A DNA stretch of 64,000 bases from Leclercia sp. 29361 (GCF_011290365.1 NZ_CP049786.1:4774001-4838000); one strand, 5' to 3'; shown: positions 1 to 11,430, counted from the first letter of the stretch. The notes: generated from the letters alone by a model not told the origin. Made by a program: numbers and translations.

Positions 1-21
1 TTCAAATTTGCGTCGCAAATT

Positions 22-98
<77 letters not shown>

Positions 99-169
99 GC
101 AGAGATTTTTTACTGCTTACTTTTCATCAGACAATCTGTGTGGACACTACAAAGGCAGGTTCTTTAAGG

Positions 170-1709
<1,540 letters not shown>

Positions 1710-1842
1710 AAGTTTGATGCTCGTGAATTAAACTTCGTAATGAATTACGTATGTTCACTCAGAGACTTTGGTATTCATTTAGTGTCCGGAGACATTAAGA
1801 ATCCATGTCACTTTGAGTGCCCACACAGATTGTCTGATAAAT

Positions 1843-1854
1843 TGTTAAAGAGCA
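1843..1854 (-). promoter_or_regulatory. rRNA leader boxA antitermination site
   Basis: The minus strand reads TGCTCTTTAACA, the canonical rrn leader boxA. It lies 134 nt upstream of the 16S 5' end. In the family it recruits NusB/NusE for antitermination and takes part in 16S processing. The 1710-2091 gap holds only this leader and the two rrn promoters. Confidence 0.85.
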
Positions 1855-1892
1855 GTGCAACGCGGCTTTCGCTCACCGTTGCGAGGTCCCGT

Positions 1893-1920
1893 ATAATACG
1901 TTTTCCTCATTCAGAGTCAA
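1893..1920 (-). promoter_or_regulatory. rrn P2 promoter
   Basis: On the minus strand TTGACT (1915-1920) and TATTAT (1893-1898) are separated by 16 bp. This matches the constitutive rrn P2 position about 185 bp upstream of mature 16S. Confidence 0.85.
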
Positions 1921-2012
1921 GCAATTATTTTCGCTTTTCTCCGTCGGCGTTCATCTCTGAAGCCTGCTGTCACGGCGGTTTGTAATCCGTTGTTCCGTGT
2001 CAGTGGAGGCGC

Positions 2013-2062
2013 ATTATAGGGAGTTCTTCGGCAGTGACAAGAGCTAATTTAAAAAAATCTTT
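2013..2062 (-). promoter_or_regulatory. rrn P1 promoter with UP element
   Basis: On the minus strand TTGTCA (2035-2040) and a perfect TATAAT (2013-2018) are 16 bp apart, followed by the GC-rich discriminator GCGCCTCC. That discriminator is typical of promoters under ppGpp/DksA control. An A/T-rich tract at about 2041-2062 fits an UP element. Fis sites would fall further upstream, next to or inside the murI 3' end, but I did not resolve them. Confidence 0.88.
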
Positions 2063-2091
2063 CAACCGTCTTTTTTTTGCTCAAAAACGTG

Positions 2092-2943
2092 CTACAGCGC
2101 TAGTTTTTCGAGCGTTTCAAAGCCGTAACGGCGTAAAACGGGTAAAAGTTGCTCAGTCTCAGCGGTCAATGCCATGCAATACGCAATATTGTTGTCGGCA
2201 GATTTTGCATCTGGCGCTTCATGTTCAAGCAGCCAGGCGGTGCGACGGGCAATAGCCGCACCGGAATCCACCAGCCGGGTCCCTTCTGGCAGAACGGCAA
2301 GCAACTCCTCCTGTAATAGAGGAAAGTGCGTGCAGCCCAGCACAACCGTATCGGGCGGTTCCGACATTTTCAGCCATGGACGCAAAATACGGCTCAACTC
2401 ATCCAGGGATACTGCCTGACCATGCAGCTTCGCTTCCGCCATCTCTACCAGCTCGGCAGACCCTAACATGGCAATCTTGCATTCATTGGCAAAGCGTTCG
2501 ATCAGCTCGCGGGTATAAGGACGCTTAACCGTACCGCGCGTTGCAAGCAGTCCCACCACGCCATTTGCCGTCAGACGCGCCGCAGGTTTAATCGCTGGCA
2601 CCACGCCGACAACCGGGAACGGGAATTTTTCACGTAAAGCGGGAAGGGAAACCGTACTCGCCGTATTACAGGCAATCACCGCCAGGGCGAGAGGATAATG
2701 TTGTTGTACGGCGGTAACGATTTCAACGACGCGTTCGACAATAAACGCTTCGCTCTTCTCCCCATAAGGAAAAGCCACGTTATCGAATGCATAGATGTAA
2801 TGAAGATCCGGCAGCAGATGCCGAATCTCATCATAGACTGAAAGCCCACCGACACCGGAGTCAAACACCAGGACGGTGGGACGTGGGTCAGAAGGTGTAG
2901 CTGCCAGACAAGGTGTATTCCCGTCCTGCAGTTTCGTAGCCAT
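2092..2943 (-). CDS. murI: Glutamate racemase MurI
   Basis: MurI makes D-glutamate from L-glutamate for peptidoglycan precursors in the cytoplasm. The 283-residue product has the two catalytic cysteines, C92 in ACNTAST and C204 in GCTHFPL, and the DSGVGG motif near residue 28. I start at the ATG that gives MATKLQDGN, as in E. coli. A longer frame begins further upstream but only adds out-of-frame btuB sequence. The chosen start lies inside btuB, so the genes overlap by 56 nt and are probably translationally coupled. The C-terminus is two residues shorter than in E. coli. The rrn P1 promoter follows immediately. Confidence 0.97.
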   Translation of the reverse strand: MATKLQDGNTPCLAATPSDPRPTVLVFDSGVGGLSVYDEIRHLLPDLHYIYAFDNVAFPYGEKSEAFIVERVVEIVTAVQQHYPLALAVIACNTASTVSLPALREKFPFPVVGVVPAIKPAARLTANGVVGLLATRGTVKRPYTRELIERFANECKIAMLGSAELVEMAEAKLHGQAVSLDELSRILRPWLKMSEPPDTVVLGCTHFPLLQEELLAVLPEGTRLVDSGAAIARRTAWLLEHEAPDAKSADNNIAYCMALTAETEQLLPVLRRYGFETLEKLAL

Positions 2944-4738
2944 AAACTGTCTCGTAGTCTTTATCGAACAGGTTGGCGATTTTACCACGAACTGTAAGGT
3001 GAGAGGTGACAGGATATGAAACGGCGAGATCCCACAAACTTACCCCACCCATCTTTACTCGCTCTGAGGTGAACGTATTCGGATCGTACGCCACGTCATA
3101 GCGGGTGCCCAGATAGCGGTAGGCCAGATTCCAGTCGAGATCCCATACCTGCGCATCCAGCTGGTACTTCACCTGCTGCTTCGAACGGCGGGCCAGCACT
3201 TCGTTGGTTTTGGCATTACGCGGATCAACATAGTCATAAGAAATCTGATGCCCCACCGGACCCGTATCGAACTGCGCCGTGGCTTCAATACCTTTGATGC
3301 GTGCTTTATCCACGTTGTAGTAGCGGAACGTACGCGGGTCGCTGCTGATCAGGTTATCGATATCGTTGCGATAACCCGATACGCGCCAGGTCACCGGTCC
3401 GGTCAGCCCCTCAAAACCACCTTCCCACTGCTTGCTCTCTTCCGGCTTCAGGTTCGGGTTGCCGTAGCTCGCACTGTGGATCTGGCTCATGGTCGGTGCT
3501 TTGTAGGCCGTACCGTAGGAACCGATGATCCGGTAACCTTCGATAAACTCCCATCCGGCGCTGGTCTGCCAGGTGTTATGGTTGCCAAAGTTAGAGTTAT
3601 CGTCATTACGCGCGGCGGCTTCCAGGGTGACGCTATCGAACTGCTGCATGGCGGACAGGAAGACCCCGGTGTTGCGTTGCTCGTAGCCTTTATCCAGATA
3701 ACCGGTTCCCGCCTGGGTTTTTTGCTTCTGCCAGTCCAGACCCGCGCCGATATTGCCGTGGCCCACCGTGACGGTGTTCATCCACTGGGCGGTGTATTGC
3801 TTGACGTCATCCGTAGTGGCAGACGAAGCATAGCGGCCTTTGCTCGGGTCATAGTTCTGATCTTTGCTGCGACCGTAACCACCCACCAGTTGGGTCTGGT
3901 AGATCCCCTGGTTATAGCGCAGGCCGGTGTCCCAGTTCTGGCTATACAGCTGACGCGTATCCGGCAGGCCATCGACCATAAAGCTGTCGTCATAATGCTC
4001 ATAGCCGTCATACGCCGTGCGGTTGTCATAGCCGAGCCCACGCACAAAGCCGCTCAGGTTGTCGGTGATCTGCTGCTCAACCGAGCCAAACAGCGACTTG
4101 CTCATAAAGCCGTCGCGATCGGGCTGGCGTGGCGCATCTGCCGCATCGATATCAAAGCCACGGGTGTAGGTATAGTTACCGCCGAGGGTGATTTTGGTTT
4201 TATCCAGCACCTGCTGGAAGGCGCCATCATAGGATTGATAGCCTTTCGAGCCGACGCTGGCGGTAATTTCCGCCCCAGGCTTGTCCCGACCCGTAATAAT
4301 GTTAATCACACCGCCAATCGCATCCGAACCATACAGGGCCGAGCGCGGGCCACGAATGTATTCGACACGCTGAATGAGCGACACGGGAATCTGGCTGAGA
4401 TCCGGTGAGTTACTGATCCCGGCGTTATTCAGTGGAATGCCGTCAATCAGCACCAGCACATGGCGGGATTCGGTCCCGCGAATAAAGGTAGAGGAGTTAG
4501 CGCCCATCCCGCCGCTCTGGGCGATATCCACACCCGGTAAGCGTGACATGACCTCAACGACGCTTTTTGCCTGCCAGCGTTCAATATCTTCCCGGGTAAC
4601 AACGGAGCTGGGGGCCAGAACGGTATTGGCAGGTTGTGCAACACGGTTCGCCGTTACGACCAACGCGTCTGCGCCATCCTGCGCCCAGCCCGAAAATGCC
4701 GTGACGGAAAGCGCCGTCAACAGCGATACTTTTTTAAT
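2888..4738 (-). CDS. btuB: Outer membrane vitamin B12 receptor BtuB
   Basis: BtuB is the TonB-dependent outer membrane barrel that imports cobalamins. The 616-residue product starts with a signal peptide ([20 protein letters not shown], cleaved before QDG), followed by the TonB box DALVVTANR at about 25-33. A plug domain follows ([15 protein letters not shown] region), then the barrel, ending in an aromatic residue (SGSYTF) as outer membrane proteins do. E. coli BtuB has 614 residues. I use the ATG at MIKK; a longer frame begins six codons earlier. Expression should be repressed by cobalamin through the leader riboswitch. murI begins inside its last codons. Confidence 0.97.
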   Translation of the reverse strand: MKKVSLLTALSVTAFSGWAQDGADALVVTANRVAQPANTVLAPSSVVTREDIERWQAKSVVEVMSRLPGVDIAQSGGMGANSSTFIRGTESRHVLVLIDGIPLNNAGISNSPDLSQIPVSLIQRVEYIRGPRSALYGSDAIGGVINIITGRDKPGAEITASVGSKGYQSYDGAFQQVLDKTKITLGGNYTYTRGFDIDAADAPRQPDRDGFMSKSLFGSVEQQITDNLSGFVRGLGYDNRTAYDGYEHYDDSFMVDGLPDTRQLYSQNWDTGLRYNQGIYQTQLVGGYGRSKDQNYDPSKGRYASSATTDDVKQYTAQWMNTVTVGHGNIGAGLDWQKQKTQAGTGYLDKGYEQRNTGVFLSAMQQFDSVTLEAAARNDDNSNFGNHNTWQTSAGWEFIEGYRIIGSYGTAYKAPTMSQIHSASYGNPNLKPEESKQWEGGFEGLTGPVTWRVSGYRNDIDNLISSDPRTFRYYNVDKARIKGIEATAQFDTGPVGHQISYDYVDPRNAKTNEVLARRSKQQVKYQLDAQVWDLDWNLAYRYLGTRYDVAYDPNTFTSERVKMGGVSLWDLAVSYPVTSHLTVRGKIANLFDKDYETVYGYETAGREYTLSGSYTF

Positions 4739-4756
4739 CATTGTTAAAGCATCCAC

Positions 4757-4968
4757 AATATAAGAAGGATGCCGCAGGCCTCACCCATAGCACGCGATGA
4801 TGAAACCAAATGCGACGTGATCCCGGCAGGTCTTCGGGCTAGGTGGCTTTATAAGGATGAAGACTTCCCATTTTCACAGTGTCTACAGCGCTCATCCCGC
4901 CAGTCTTTACCGCTGCGCGTCAGCTCCAGATTTGCACTGGATTCCCTTTTCACTCACAAGAGACCGGA
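4757..4968 (-). promoter_or_regulatory. Cobalamin (B12) riboswitch in the btuB leader
   Basis: The btuB leader on the minus strand closely follows the E. coli btuB riboswitch. It includes the segment GGGAATCCAGTGCAAATC, the stretch AGCTGACGCGCAGCGGTAA, and the B12 box with flanks at about 4824-4848 (AGCCCGAAGACCTGCCGG). The ribosome-site end is GCCTGCGGCATCCTTCTTA just before the gene. Adenosylcobalamin binding should sequester the ribosome-binding site. Short frames here on the plus strand are not genes. Confidence 0.93.
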
Positions 4969-4984
4969 AACATAATGCTACATT

Positions 4985-5010
4985 TAGACACGTATAGATG
5001 TCCAGACTGC
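4985..5010 (-). promoter_or_regulatory. Candidate MetJ (Met box) operator upstream of btuB
   Basis: The plus strand contains TAGATGTCCAGACTGC at 4995-5010. Split into 8-mers this is TAGATGTC and CAGACTGC. It closely resembles the metF operator at 23574-23589 (TAGACGTC, CAGATGTA) and the reverse strand of the metB operator (TAGATGTC, CAGATGTA). It lies directly upstream of the riboswitch, where the btuB promoter must be. The assignment is inferred from sequence similarity within this window. Confidence 0.5.
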
Positions 5011-5026
5011 CGTTAACCATTAAGGC

Positions 5027-5060
5027 TGGACATCCCCTGCACAATCCCTACAATCCCCGC
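5027..5060 (+). promoter_or_regulatory. trmA promoter with stringent-type discriminator
   Basis: TGGACA (5027-5032) and TACAAT (5049-5054) are 16 bp apart and are followed by CCCCGCG. This has the architecture of an rRNA P1 promoter: short spacer and GC-rich discriminator. That suits a tRNA modification gene whose expression should follow stable RNA synthesis. Confidence 0.6.
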
Positions 5061-5087
5061 GTAATTCATCATCAATCAGGAAGCATC

Positions 5088-6188
5088 ATGACCCCCGAAC
5101 ACCTCCCGACAGAACAGTACGACGCGCAACTGGCAGAGAAAGTCGTCCGTCTGCAAAGTATGATGACGCCTTTTGCTGCGCCTGCGCCTGAGGTGTTCCG
5201 CTCCCCGGTCAGTCACTACCGTATGCGTGCTGAATTCCGTATCTGGCACGACGGTGACGACCTGTATCACATCATTTTCGATCAGCAGACCAAAAGCCGT
5301 ATCCGCGTGGACAGCTTCCCGGCGGCCAGCGAGATGATTAACCAGTTGATGACCCTGATGATGGATGGCGTGCGCAATAATCCGCTGCTGCGCCATAAGC
5401 TGTTCCAGATTGACTACCTGACCACCCAAAGCAATCAGGCCATCGTCTCCCTCCTGTACCATAAAGCGCTGAATGACGAGTGGCGCCAGGCTGCAGAAGC
5501 CCTGCGTGATGCGCTGCGCGCGCAGAACATCAACGTCCATCTGATTGGCCGTGCGACAAAAACCAAAATCGCGCTGGATCAGGATTTCATCGACGAGCGC
5601 CTGCCGGTGGCGGGTAAAGAGATGATTTATCGCCAGGTGGAGAACAGCTTTACTCAGCCGAACGCGGCGATGAACGTGCAGATGCTGGAGTGGGCGCTGA
5701 ATGCCACCGAAGGTTCAACCGGCGATCTGCTGGAGCTCTACTGCGGTAACGGCAACTTCTCGCTGGCGCTGGCGCGTAACTTCAATCGCGTACTGGCTAC
5801 CGAAATCGCCAAACCGTCGGTGGCTTCCGCTCAGTACAACATCGCGGCGAACCACATTGATAATGTGCAGATCATTCGCATGTCGGCAGAAGAATTTACT
5901 CAGGCGATGAACGGCGTGCGGGAATTTAACCGTCTGCAGGGGATTGATCTGAAGAGCTACCAGTGTGAGACGATTTTCGTCGATCCGCCGCGCAGCGGGC
6001 TGGACAGCGAAACTGAGAAGATGGTGCAGGCGTACCCGCGTATTCTTTATATCTCCTGCAACCCGGAAACCTTATGCAAGAACCTGGAAACATTAAGCCA
6101 GACGCACAAGGTTGAACGTCTGGCGTTGTTCGATCAGTTCCCGTATACGCACCATATGGAGTGCGGCGTGTTACTGACGGCCCGGTAA
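5088..6188 (+). CDS. trmA: tRNA (uracil-5-)-methyltransferase TrmA
   Basis: TrmA uses S-adenosylmethionine to make 5-methyluridine at position 54 in the T-loop of tRNAs; it also modifies tmRNA. The 366-residue product equals the E. coli length. It has the SAM-binding motif [16 protein letters not shown], the nucleophile C324 in SCNPETL, and the base E358 in MECGVLL. I start at the ATG preceded by a CAGGAAGC ribosome site, giving [11 protein letters not shown] longer in-frame extension upstream runs through the promoter and is not credible. The gene is divergent from btuB and followed by a REP element. Confidence 0.97.
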   Translation: MTPEHLPTEQYDAQLAEKVVRLQSMMTPFAAPAPEVFRSPVSHYRMRAEFRIWHDGDDLYHIIFDQQTKSRIRVDSFPAASEMINQLMTLMMDGVRNNPLLRHKLFQIDYLTTQSNQAIVSLLYHKALNDEWRQAAEALRDALRAQNINVHLIGRATKTKIALDQDFIDERLPVAGKEMIYRQVENSFTQPNAAMNVQMLEWALNATEGSTGDLLELYCGNGNFSLALARNFNRVLATEIAKPSVASAQYNIAANHIDNVQIIRMSAEEFTQAMNGVREFNRLQGIDLKSYQCETIFVDPPRSGLDSETEKMVQAYPRILYISCNPETLCKNLETLSQTHKVERLALFDQFPYTHHMECGVLLTAR

Positions 6189-6196
6189 ACCGTTAT

Positions 6197-6224
6197 CGCC
6201 GGGTGGCGCTGCGCTTACCCGGCG
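6197..6224 (+). repeat. REP element after trmA
   Basis: An imperfect palindrome with the arms GCCGGGTGGCGC and GCGCTTACCCGGC. It lies between the convergent genes trmA and yijD. Confidence 0.85.
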
Positions 6225-6233
6225 TGGGACAGA

Positions 6234-6593
6234 TTACTCTGGCAGCTGCTGTTTACGGTTACGCATTTTAATGCCGATCCAGAACACCAGCGCCACCGAC
6301 AGTACGGCAGGCAGGAAGTTAGAGCCAATATCCGGATACTCTGCGCGCACCACGGTGCTATACAGCAGGACACCCAGCACAAAGAACGCCGCCGACAATG
6401 CCGGTAACCCCACCGGCATGGTGCGATTCTGATAACGCTGATGCAGACAGTACACCGTCAGCACCAGAGAGATCATCGGGAAAACCGAAAACGGTACAAT
6501 GGAGCTAAACATCGCTGCAAAGGTACCGTTAATGGATAAGCCAGCGATCAATGCCAGCAATAATGTTCCTTTATCCTGTCCTGTCTGTTTCAT
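6234..6593 (-). CDS. yijD: Inner membrane protein YijD (DUF1422)
   Basis: YijD is a conserved small membrane protein of unknown function. The 119-residue product shows about four hydrophobic segments (near 10-30, 32-50, 62-82 and 88-108) and ends in a basic tail ([11 protein letters not shown]), consistent with an inner membrane protein. Length and sequence match E. coli YijD. It starts 10 nt after the fabR stop codon, so the two form an operon. That pairing suggests a link to membrane lipid homeostasis, but nothing in the sequence proves it. Confidence 0.93.
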   Translation of the reverse strand: MKQTGQDKGTLLLALIAGLSINGTFAAMFSSIVPFSVFPMISLVLTVYCLHQRYQNRTMPVGLPALSAAFFVLGVLLYSTVVRAEYPDIGSNFLPAVLSVALVFWIGIKMRNRKQQLPE

Positions 6594-6603
6594 TACTCAC
6601 CTT

Positions 6604-7239
6604 TCACTCATCGGATTGATGCGCCAGTTTTTCTTGTTCACGGCGATACCAGTAATAAGCCCCTTTAGAGATCATCCGCAGTTGCAATACCAGTCGCTCT
6701 TCGAGTTGCTTGCGTTGTTCAACGCTCACATCCAGTGCTTCGGCGCCCGCACTGAAGACTATGGTTACCATCGCCTCGGCCTGCGCTTCAGTGAAGGCGC
6801 GCGGCATATGGTTTTCGAGTTCAAGATAGTCGGCAAGTTCCGCAATAAAATGCTGAATCTCACGCGCCACGGCGGCGCGAAACGCGGCCGAGGTACCAGA
6901 GCGTTCCCGCAACAGTAAACGAAACGCGTTAGGGTTGTTGCCGATAAACTCCATAAAGGTGGAAACGGAGGTGCGGATCACGCTGCCCCCTTTGGCGATA
7001 CGCTGACGCGCCTGGCGCATCAGCTGGCGGAGCATCAGCCCGCTTTCATCCACCATGGTCAGACCCAGTTCATCTACGTCACGGAAATGACGATAGAAAG
7101 AGGTAGGCGCAATCCCGGCTTCGCGTGCGACTTCGCGCAGGCTCAGACTGGCAAAACTTCGCTCGGCACTCAGTTGACTGAATGCCGCTTCTACCAGCGA
7201 ACGCCGGGTTTTCTCTTTTTGTTGTGCTCTTACGCCCAT
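6604..7239 (-). CDS. fabR: Unsaturated fatty acid repressor FabR
   Basis: FabR is a TetR-family regulator that senses the balance of unsaturated and saturated acyl chains and represses fabA and fabB. The 211-residue product begins [20 protein letters not shown] and has an N-terminal helix-turn-helix ([20 protein letters not shown]) over about residues 30-55, followed by the helical ligand domain. An upstream in-frame extension is possible, but it crosses the promoter and lacks similarity. The C-terminus (EKLAHQSDE) is shorter than and different from that of E. coli. It is divergent from sthA and cotranscribed with yijD. Confidence 0.95.
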   Translation of the reverse strand: MGVRAQQKEKTRRSLVEAAFSQLSAERSFASLSLREVAREAGIAPTSFYRHFRDVDELGLTMVDESGLMLRQLMRQARQRIAKGGSVIRTSVSTFMEFIGNNPNAFRLLLRERSGTSAAFRAAVAREIQHFIAELADYLELENHMPRAFTEAQAEAMVTIVFSAGAEALDVSVEQRKQLEERLVLQLRMISKGAYYWYRREQEKLAHQSDE

Positions 7240-7438
7240 CACGATAGTTGAATCCTTCCAAAGGCCCGCTGGCACTATACCAGAGAATAAAATTAATCGG
7301 TTTACCTGGCTTACAGAATGAGGGTTTCCCTGTTGTTTGTGCTCCACCACGCGAAAAGAGCACAACGATAATTGGGTTATCCCGCCAATGATGTTACTAT
7401 TCTGTTGCTTTTATGTATAAGAACAGGTAAGCCTTACC

Positions 7439-8839
7439 ATGTCACATTCCTACGATTACGACGCAATAGTTATTGGTTCCGGCCCCGGCGGCGAAGGCGC
7501 TGCTATGGGACTGGTTAAGCAAGGAGCCAGAGTAGCGGTTATTGAGCGCTACCATAATGTTGGCGGCGGTTGCACCCACTGGGGCACCATCCCTTCCAAA
7601 GCTCTCCGCCACGCTGTCAGCCGCATCATTGAATTCAACCAGAACCCTCTTTACAGCGATCACTCCCGTCTTCTCCGCTCTTCTTTTGCCGACATCCTGA
7701 ACCATGCTGATAACGTTATTAATCAGCAGACGCGTATGCGTCAGGGCTTTTATGAGCGCAATCACTGCGAAATTTTGCAGGGTAACGCCCATTTCGTTGA
7801 TGAACATACGCTGGCGCTGGAGTGCCATGATGGTTCGGTCGAGACCATTACCGCCGAGAAGTTTGTGATCGCCTGTGGCTCACGCCCGTACCATCCGGCA
7901 GATGTGGATTTTTCCCATCCAAGGGTTTACGACAGCGACTCCATTCTGAGCCTGCATCATGAGCCACGCCACGTGCTGATCTACGGTGCCGGGGTGATCG
8001 GCTGTGAATATGCCTCCATCTTCCGCGGCATGAACGTCAAAGTTGACCTAATTAACACTCGCGACCGCCTGCTGGCGTTCCTCGATCAGGAGATGTCCGA
8101 TTCACTGTCGTACCACTTCTGGAACAGCGGCGTGGTGATTCGTCACAACGAAGAGTACGAGAAGATCGAAGGCTGTGACGATGGCGTGATCATGCATCTG
8201 AAATCGGGTAAAAAGCTGAAAGCCGACTGCCTGCTTTACGCTAACGGTCGTACCGGTAACACCGACTCGCTGGCGCTGGAAAACATCGGTTTAACCACCG
8301 ACAGCCGTGGGCTGCTCAAGGTCAACAGCATGTACCAGACCGCCCTGCCGCATATCTATGCTGTCGGTGACGTGATTGGTTATCCAAGCCTGGCATCAGC
8401 GGCGTATGACCAAGGGCGCATTGCGGCTCAGGCGCTGGTGAAAGGCGAAGCGACAGCGCATCTTATCGAAGATATCCCGACCGGCATTTACACCATTCCG
8501 GAAATTAGTTCTGTCGGCAAAACCGAGCAGCAGCTGACAGCCATGAAGGTGCCTTACGAGGTGGGTCGTGCCCAGTTTAAACATCTGGCGCGGGCGCAAA
8601 TCGTCGGGATGAGCGTGGGAACGCTGAAGATCCTGTTCCATCGCGAGACGAAAGAGATCCTCGGCATACACTGCTTCGGCGAGCGTGCGGCGGAAATCAT
8701 TCACATCGGCCAGGCGATCATGGAGCAAAAAGGTGGCGGTAACACCATCGAATACTTTGTTAATACCACCTTTAACTACCCGACCATGGCAGAAGCTTAT
8801 CGGGTAGCGGCGCTGAACGGCTTAAACCGCCTGTTTTAA
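7439..8839 (+). CDS. sthA: Soluble pyridine nucleotide transhydrogenase SthA
   Basis: SthA (UdhA) is a cytoplasmic FAD enzyme that moves reducing equivalents between NADPH and NAD+, mainly reoxidising excess NADPH. The 466-residue product equals the E. coli length. It has the FAD dinucleotide motif [10 protein letters not shown] near residue 13, a second motif [10 protein letters not shown] for the pyridine nucleotide, and a C-terminal dimerisation domain. It belongs to the disulfide oxidoreductase fold. However, the redox pair is broken: in [11 protein letters not shown] the second cysteine is a threonine, as expected for this non-disulfide family. The last 18 nt overlap the 3' end of oxyR on the opposite strand. 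Confidence 0.97.
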   Translation: MSHSYDYDAIVIGSGPGGEGAAMGLVKQGARVAVIERYHNVGGGCTHWGTIPSKALRHAVSRIIEFNQNPLYSDHSRLLRSSFADILNHADNVINQQTRMRQGFYERNHCEILQGNAHFVDEHTLALECHDGSVETITAEKFVIACGSRPYHPADVDFSHPRVYDSDSILSLHHEPRHVLIYGAGVIGCEYASIFRGMNVKVDLINTRDRLLAFLDQEMSDSLSYHFWNSGVVIRHNEEYEKIEGCDDGVIMHLKSGKKLKADCLLYANGRTGNTDSLALENIGLTTDSRGLLKVNSMYQTALPHIYAVGDVIGYPSLASAAYDQGRIAAQALVKGEATAHLIEDIPTGIYTIPEISSVGKTEQQLTAMKVPYEVGRAQFKHLARAQIVGMSVGTLKILFHRETKEILGIHCFGERAAEIIHIGQAIMEQKGGGNTIEYFVNTTFNYPTMAEAYRVAALNGLNRLF

Positions 8840-9739
8840 CGCACTGTCGAAACGGCCTTCCATCGAACTGCGGATGGCCTCTGCCAGCTGCTCATAGCGG
8901 CTGCGCAGCGGCGATCCCGGACGATAAACCAGGCCAATGGTACGGCGCGGCTCCGGCTTGATGCATGGCAGATAGACCACCCCGTCGCGACGACGTTCCG
9001 GCGGGACTGACAGCGCGGGCAGCAGCGTAATACCACTTCCTGCCGCCACCATGTTACGCAGCGTTTCCAGGCTGGTTGCACGGAAGTGGGTATCTTCATC
9101 GGCACCCGCTTCAAAGCAGAAGCCCATCGCCTGATCGCGCAGACAGTGGCCATCTTCCAGCATCAGCAGCTTTTCTCCGGCCAGATCGGCCATCGGCACG
9201 CGATCGCGGTTCGCCCACGGGTGATCCTCATAGATCGCCAGCATCATCGGCTCGTCAAACAGCGGCACTTCGATAAAAGCTTCACTCTCTTTGACCAGCG
9301 CGAGGATTGCGCAATCGAGCTTACCGCTGTCCAGCTGCGCCAGCAGCTGATGGGTTTGCGCTTCGTGCAGATACATTTCGAGTTTCGGGAAGGTCTGGTG
9401 CAGCATCGGAATAATTTGCGGCAGCAGGTACGGGCCAACGGTTGGGATCAGGCCAATATGCAGCGGGCCGGACATCGTCTCCCCCTGCTGGCTCGCCATT
9501 TCCTTGAGCACTTTGACCTCGCGCAGCACGGTGCGCGCCTGATCCACCAGCAGCAGGCCCGCCTGGGTGAACAGCACTTTACGACTGGTGCGCTCCAGCA
9601 GCATCACGCCAAGCTCATCCTCCAGCTTGCGGATCTGTCCGCTAAGCGTAGGCTGACTGACGTGGCAGGAGTCTGCCGCGCGGCGAAAATGGCGGTGCTC
9701 GGCTAACGCCACCAGGTATTCAAGATCACGAATATTCAT
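8822..9739 (-). CDS. oxyR: Hydrogen peroxide sensor and regulator OxyR
   Basis: OxyR is the LysR-type regulator of the peroxide response. The 305-residue product has the N-terminal winged helix-turn-helix ([20 protein letters not shown], about 20-39) and the redox pair C199 and C208 within [12 protein letters not shown], which form the activating disulfide. Length is identical to E. coli. The gene is divergent from the sRNA gene oxyS and probably represses its own transcription from the shared region. katG, a classical target, is encoded about 11 kb away. The 3' end overlaps sthA. Confidence 0.98.
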   Translation of the reverse strand: MNIRDLEYLVALAEHRHFRRAADSCHVSQPTLSGQIRKLEDELGVMLLERTSRKVLFTQAGLLLVDQARTVLREVKVLKEMASQQGETMSGPLHIGLIPTVGPYLLPQIIPMLHQTFPKLEMYLHEAQTHQLLAQLDSGKLDCAILALVKESEAFIEVPLFDEPMMLAIYEDHPWANRDRVPMADLAGEKLLMLEDGHCLRDQAMGFCFEAGADEDTHFRATSLETLRNMVAAGSGITLLPALSVPPERRRDGVVYLPCIKPEPRRTIGLVYRPGSPLRSRYEQLAEAIRSSMEGRFDSALKQAV

Positions 9740-9834
9740 TATTCATCCTCCGTCGCCACGATAGTTCATGGCGATAGATAGCATAGCAACGAACGATTAT
9801 CCCTATCAAGCGTTCTGTTGAATAATGCATCACA
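9740..9834. promoter_or_regulatory. oxyR/oxyS divergent control region
   Basis: This interval separates oxyR from oxyS. It contains ATAG/CTAT-type quarter-sites (GATAGATAGCATAG and CCCTATC, about 9772-9809) in the style of the OxyR operator, and AATAAT upstream of the oxyS start as a -10 candidate. OxyR binding here is expected from the E. coli system. Confidence 0.6.
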
Positions 9835-9946
9835 GAGACGAGGCGGCACTGATTACCCTTGAAGTCCTGTCCCGTCTGACGAGTTTCTCTCAAAACTCGA
9901 ACAACTAAAGCCAACGTGAACTTTTGCGGACCCCGTGGTCCGCCTT
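9835..9946 (+). ncRNA. oxyS: OxyS small regulatory RNA
   Basis: A conserved stretch (ACCCTTGAAGTC, then CTAAAGCCAACGTGAAC and TTTTGCGGA) matches E. coli OxyS. It ends in a strong hairpin plus U-run (9926-9952). OxyS is an Hfq-binding RNA induced by OxyR under peroxide stress that represses targets such as fhlA and rpoS. The 5' stem (GAGACGAGGCGGCACT) and the middle region differ from E. coli, while the A-rich linker and 3' half are nearly unchanged. Start is by analogy. Confidence 0.9.
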
Positions 9947-9952
9947 TTTTTT
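9926..9952 (+). terminator. oxyS terminator
   Basis: Stem GCGGACC/GGTCCGC followed by eight or more T residues. Confidence 0.9.
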
Positions 9953-9956
9953 GCGT

Positions 9957-9982
9957 AAAAAAACCCAGCTCGGGGCTGGGCT
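9957..9982 (-). terminator. argH terminator
   Basis: On the minus strand the stem GCCCAGC/GCTGGGT is followed by a run of T, facing the oxyS terminator. Confidence 0.75.
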
Positions 9983-9989
9983 TCAGTAC

Positions 9990-10020
9990 GTAGGCCGGGT
10001 AAGCGAAGCGCCACCCGGCG
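9990..10020 (-). repeat. REP element downstream of argH
   Basis: GTAGGCCGGGTAAGCG and CGCCACCCGGC arms form a typical REP between the argH stop and its terminator. Confidence 0.88.
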
Positions 10021-10029
10021 TATAAACCG

Positions 10030-11403
10030 TCATACCAGGCGGTTTTTCGCATCCGCAATCGCCTGCGCCACTTGCCTCGGCGACACGCCACCTTTGGCCG
10101 CACGCTTATCCAGACAGGATTGCAGCGCCAGGATCGGATAGACATCCTCGCCAATCACGCTGCTGAATTTCTGCAGGTCGGCCAGCGGCAGATCTTCCAG
10201 CGGTTTGCCCTGACGAATGGCTTCTACCACCGCTTCGCCGACGATATGGTGCGCTTCACGGAACGGCACACCTTTGGCGACCAGGTAATCCGCCAGCTCG
10301 GTGGAGTTAGCGTAGCCCTGCTGGGCCGCTTCCTGGCAACGCGGACGTTTCACCTGAATGCCGTCCAGCACCAGCGCCGCCATATGCAAACAGTCCAGCC
10401 AGGTGTCGAGCGCGTCGAAGAGCCCTTCCTTGTCTTCCTGCATATCTTTGTTGTAGGCCAGCGGGAGCCCTTTGAGGGTCATCATCATGCCGGTCAGCGC
10501 ACCCTGCACACGGCCACACTTGCCGCGGATCAGCTCCAGCGCATCCGGGTTTTTCTTCTGCGGCATCAGGGATGAGCCAGAGGTCACACGGTCCGACAGT
10601 TCAACAAAACCGGCTTCGCCAGAGTTGAAGAAGATCAGGTCTTCGGCAAAGCGCGACAGGTGCACCATACCGATAGAGGCATTGGAGAGCAGCTCCAGCA
10701 CGTGGTCACGGTCGGAGACGCTGTCCAGGCTGTTGCGGGTGGCGGAAGCAAAGCCCAGCCAGCCGGCCAGCTGTTCACGGTCGATTTCGTAGGCGGTACC
10801 CGCCAGCGCGCCGCTGCCCAGCGGGCTTACGTCGAGGCGCTTCAAAGTATCCTGCAGGCGGCTCTCATCACGGGCCAGCATCTCAACGTAGGCCAGCGAC
10901 CAGTGCGCAAAGGTGACAGGCTGGGCACGCTGCAGGTGGGTATAACCCGGCATCACCGCATCCTGATTGTTGTGCGCGGTTTCCACCAGCGCGCTCTGCA
11001 GCTGACGATTCGCGGCCAGCAGTTCCACCACAGTGTCTTTACACCACAGCTTGAGGTCGGTCGCCACCTGGTCGTTACGGCTCCGGCCGGTGTGCAGCTT
11101 TTTACCTAACTGGCCGACTTTGTCGATCAGCTTGCCTTCTACCCAGCTGTGAATATCTTCGGCGTCGCTCTCGAGGATCTGCTGCGGGTTCAGACGCACC
11201 TCTTCCAGCAGGTTGTTCAGCGCCTCTTCCAGCTGCACCTGTTCGTCTGCGGTCAGCACGCCTACGGTCACCAGCGCTTTGGACCAGGCCACAGAGCCGA
11301 CGATATCCTGTTCGGCCAGGCGGTAGTCGAAGCGCAAAGAGTCGTTGAACTGTTTGAACCGTTGATCCGCTGCCTGTGTAAAACGCCCACCCCAAAGTGC
11401 CAT
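10030..11403 (-). CDS. argH: Argininosuccinate lyase ArgH
   Basis: ArgH splits argininosuccinate into arginine and fumarate, the last step of arginine synthesis, as a cytoplasmic homotetramer. The 457-residue product equals E. coli ArgH and carries the fumarase/aspartase signature [12 protein letters not shown] with the mobile catalytic serine loop. The N-terminus MALWGGRF is typical. It is the last gene of the argCBH operon, about 100 bp after argB, separated by a REP pair. Regulation should be through ArgR at the operator upstream of argC. Confidence 0.98.
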   Translation of the reverse strand: MALWGGRFTQAADQRFKQFNDSLRFDYRLAEQDIVGSVAWSKALVTVGVLTADEQVQLEEALNNLLEEVRLNPQQILESDAEDIHSWVEGKLIDKVGQLGKKLHTGRSRNDQVATDLKLWCKDTVVELLAANRQLQSALVETAHNNQDAVMPGYTHLQRAQPVTFAHWSLAYVEMLARDESRLQDTLKRLDVSPLGSGALAGTAYEIDREQLAGWLGFASATRNSLDSVSDRDHVLELLSNASIGMVHLSRFAEDLIFFNSGEAGFVELSDRVTSGSSLMPQKKNPDALELIRGKCGRVQGALTGMMMTLKGLPLAYNKDMQEDKEGLFDALDTWLDCLHMAALVLDGIQVKRPRCQEAAQQGYANSTELADYLVAKGVPFREAHHIVGEAVVEAIRQGKPLEDLPLADLQKFSSVIGEDVYPILALQSCLDKRAAKGGVSPRQVAQAIADAKNRLV

Positions 11404-11430
11404 AACATGCTTCCTTTATTCGTTAGTTCC

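Noticed and set aside
3248-4408. 386-codon open frame on the plus strand across btuB
   Set aside because: It lies wholly antisense to btuB, has no ribosome site or domain resemblance, and follows the third-position GC pattern of the real gene.
4769-4975. 68-codon frame on the plus strand opposite the btuB leader
   Set aside because: The sequence is explained by the cobalamin riboswitch on the minus strand.
6604-7365. FabR with a 42-residue N-terminal extension
   Set aside because: The extension crosses the divergent promoter region and the known family start [10 protein letters not shown] lies downstream with full domain coverage.
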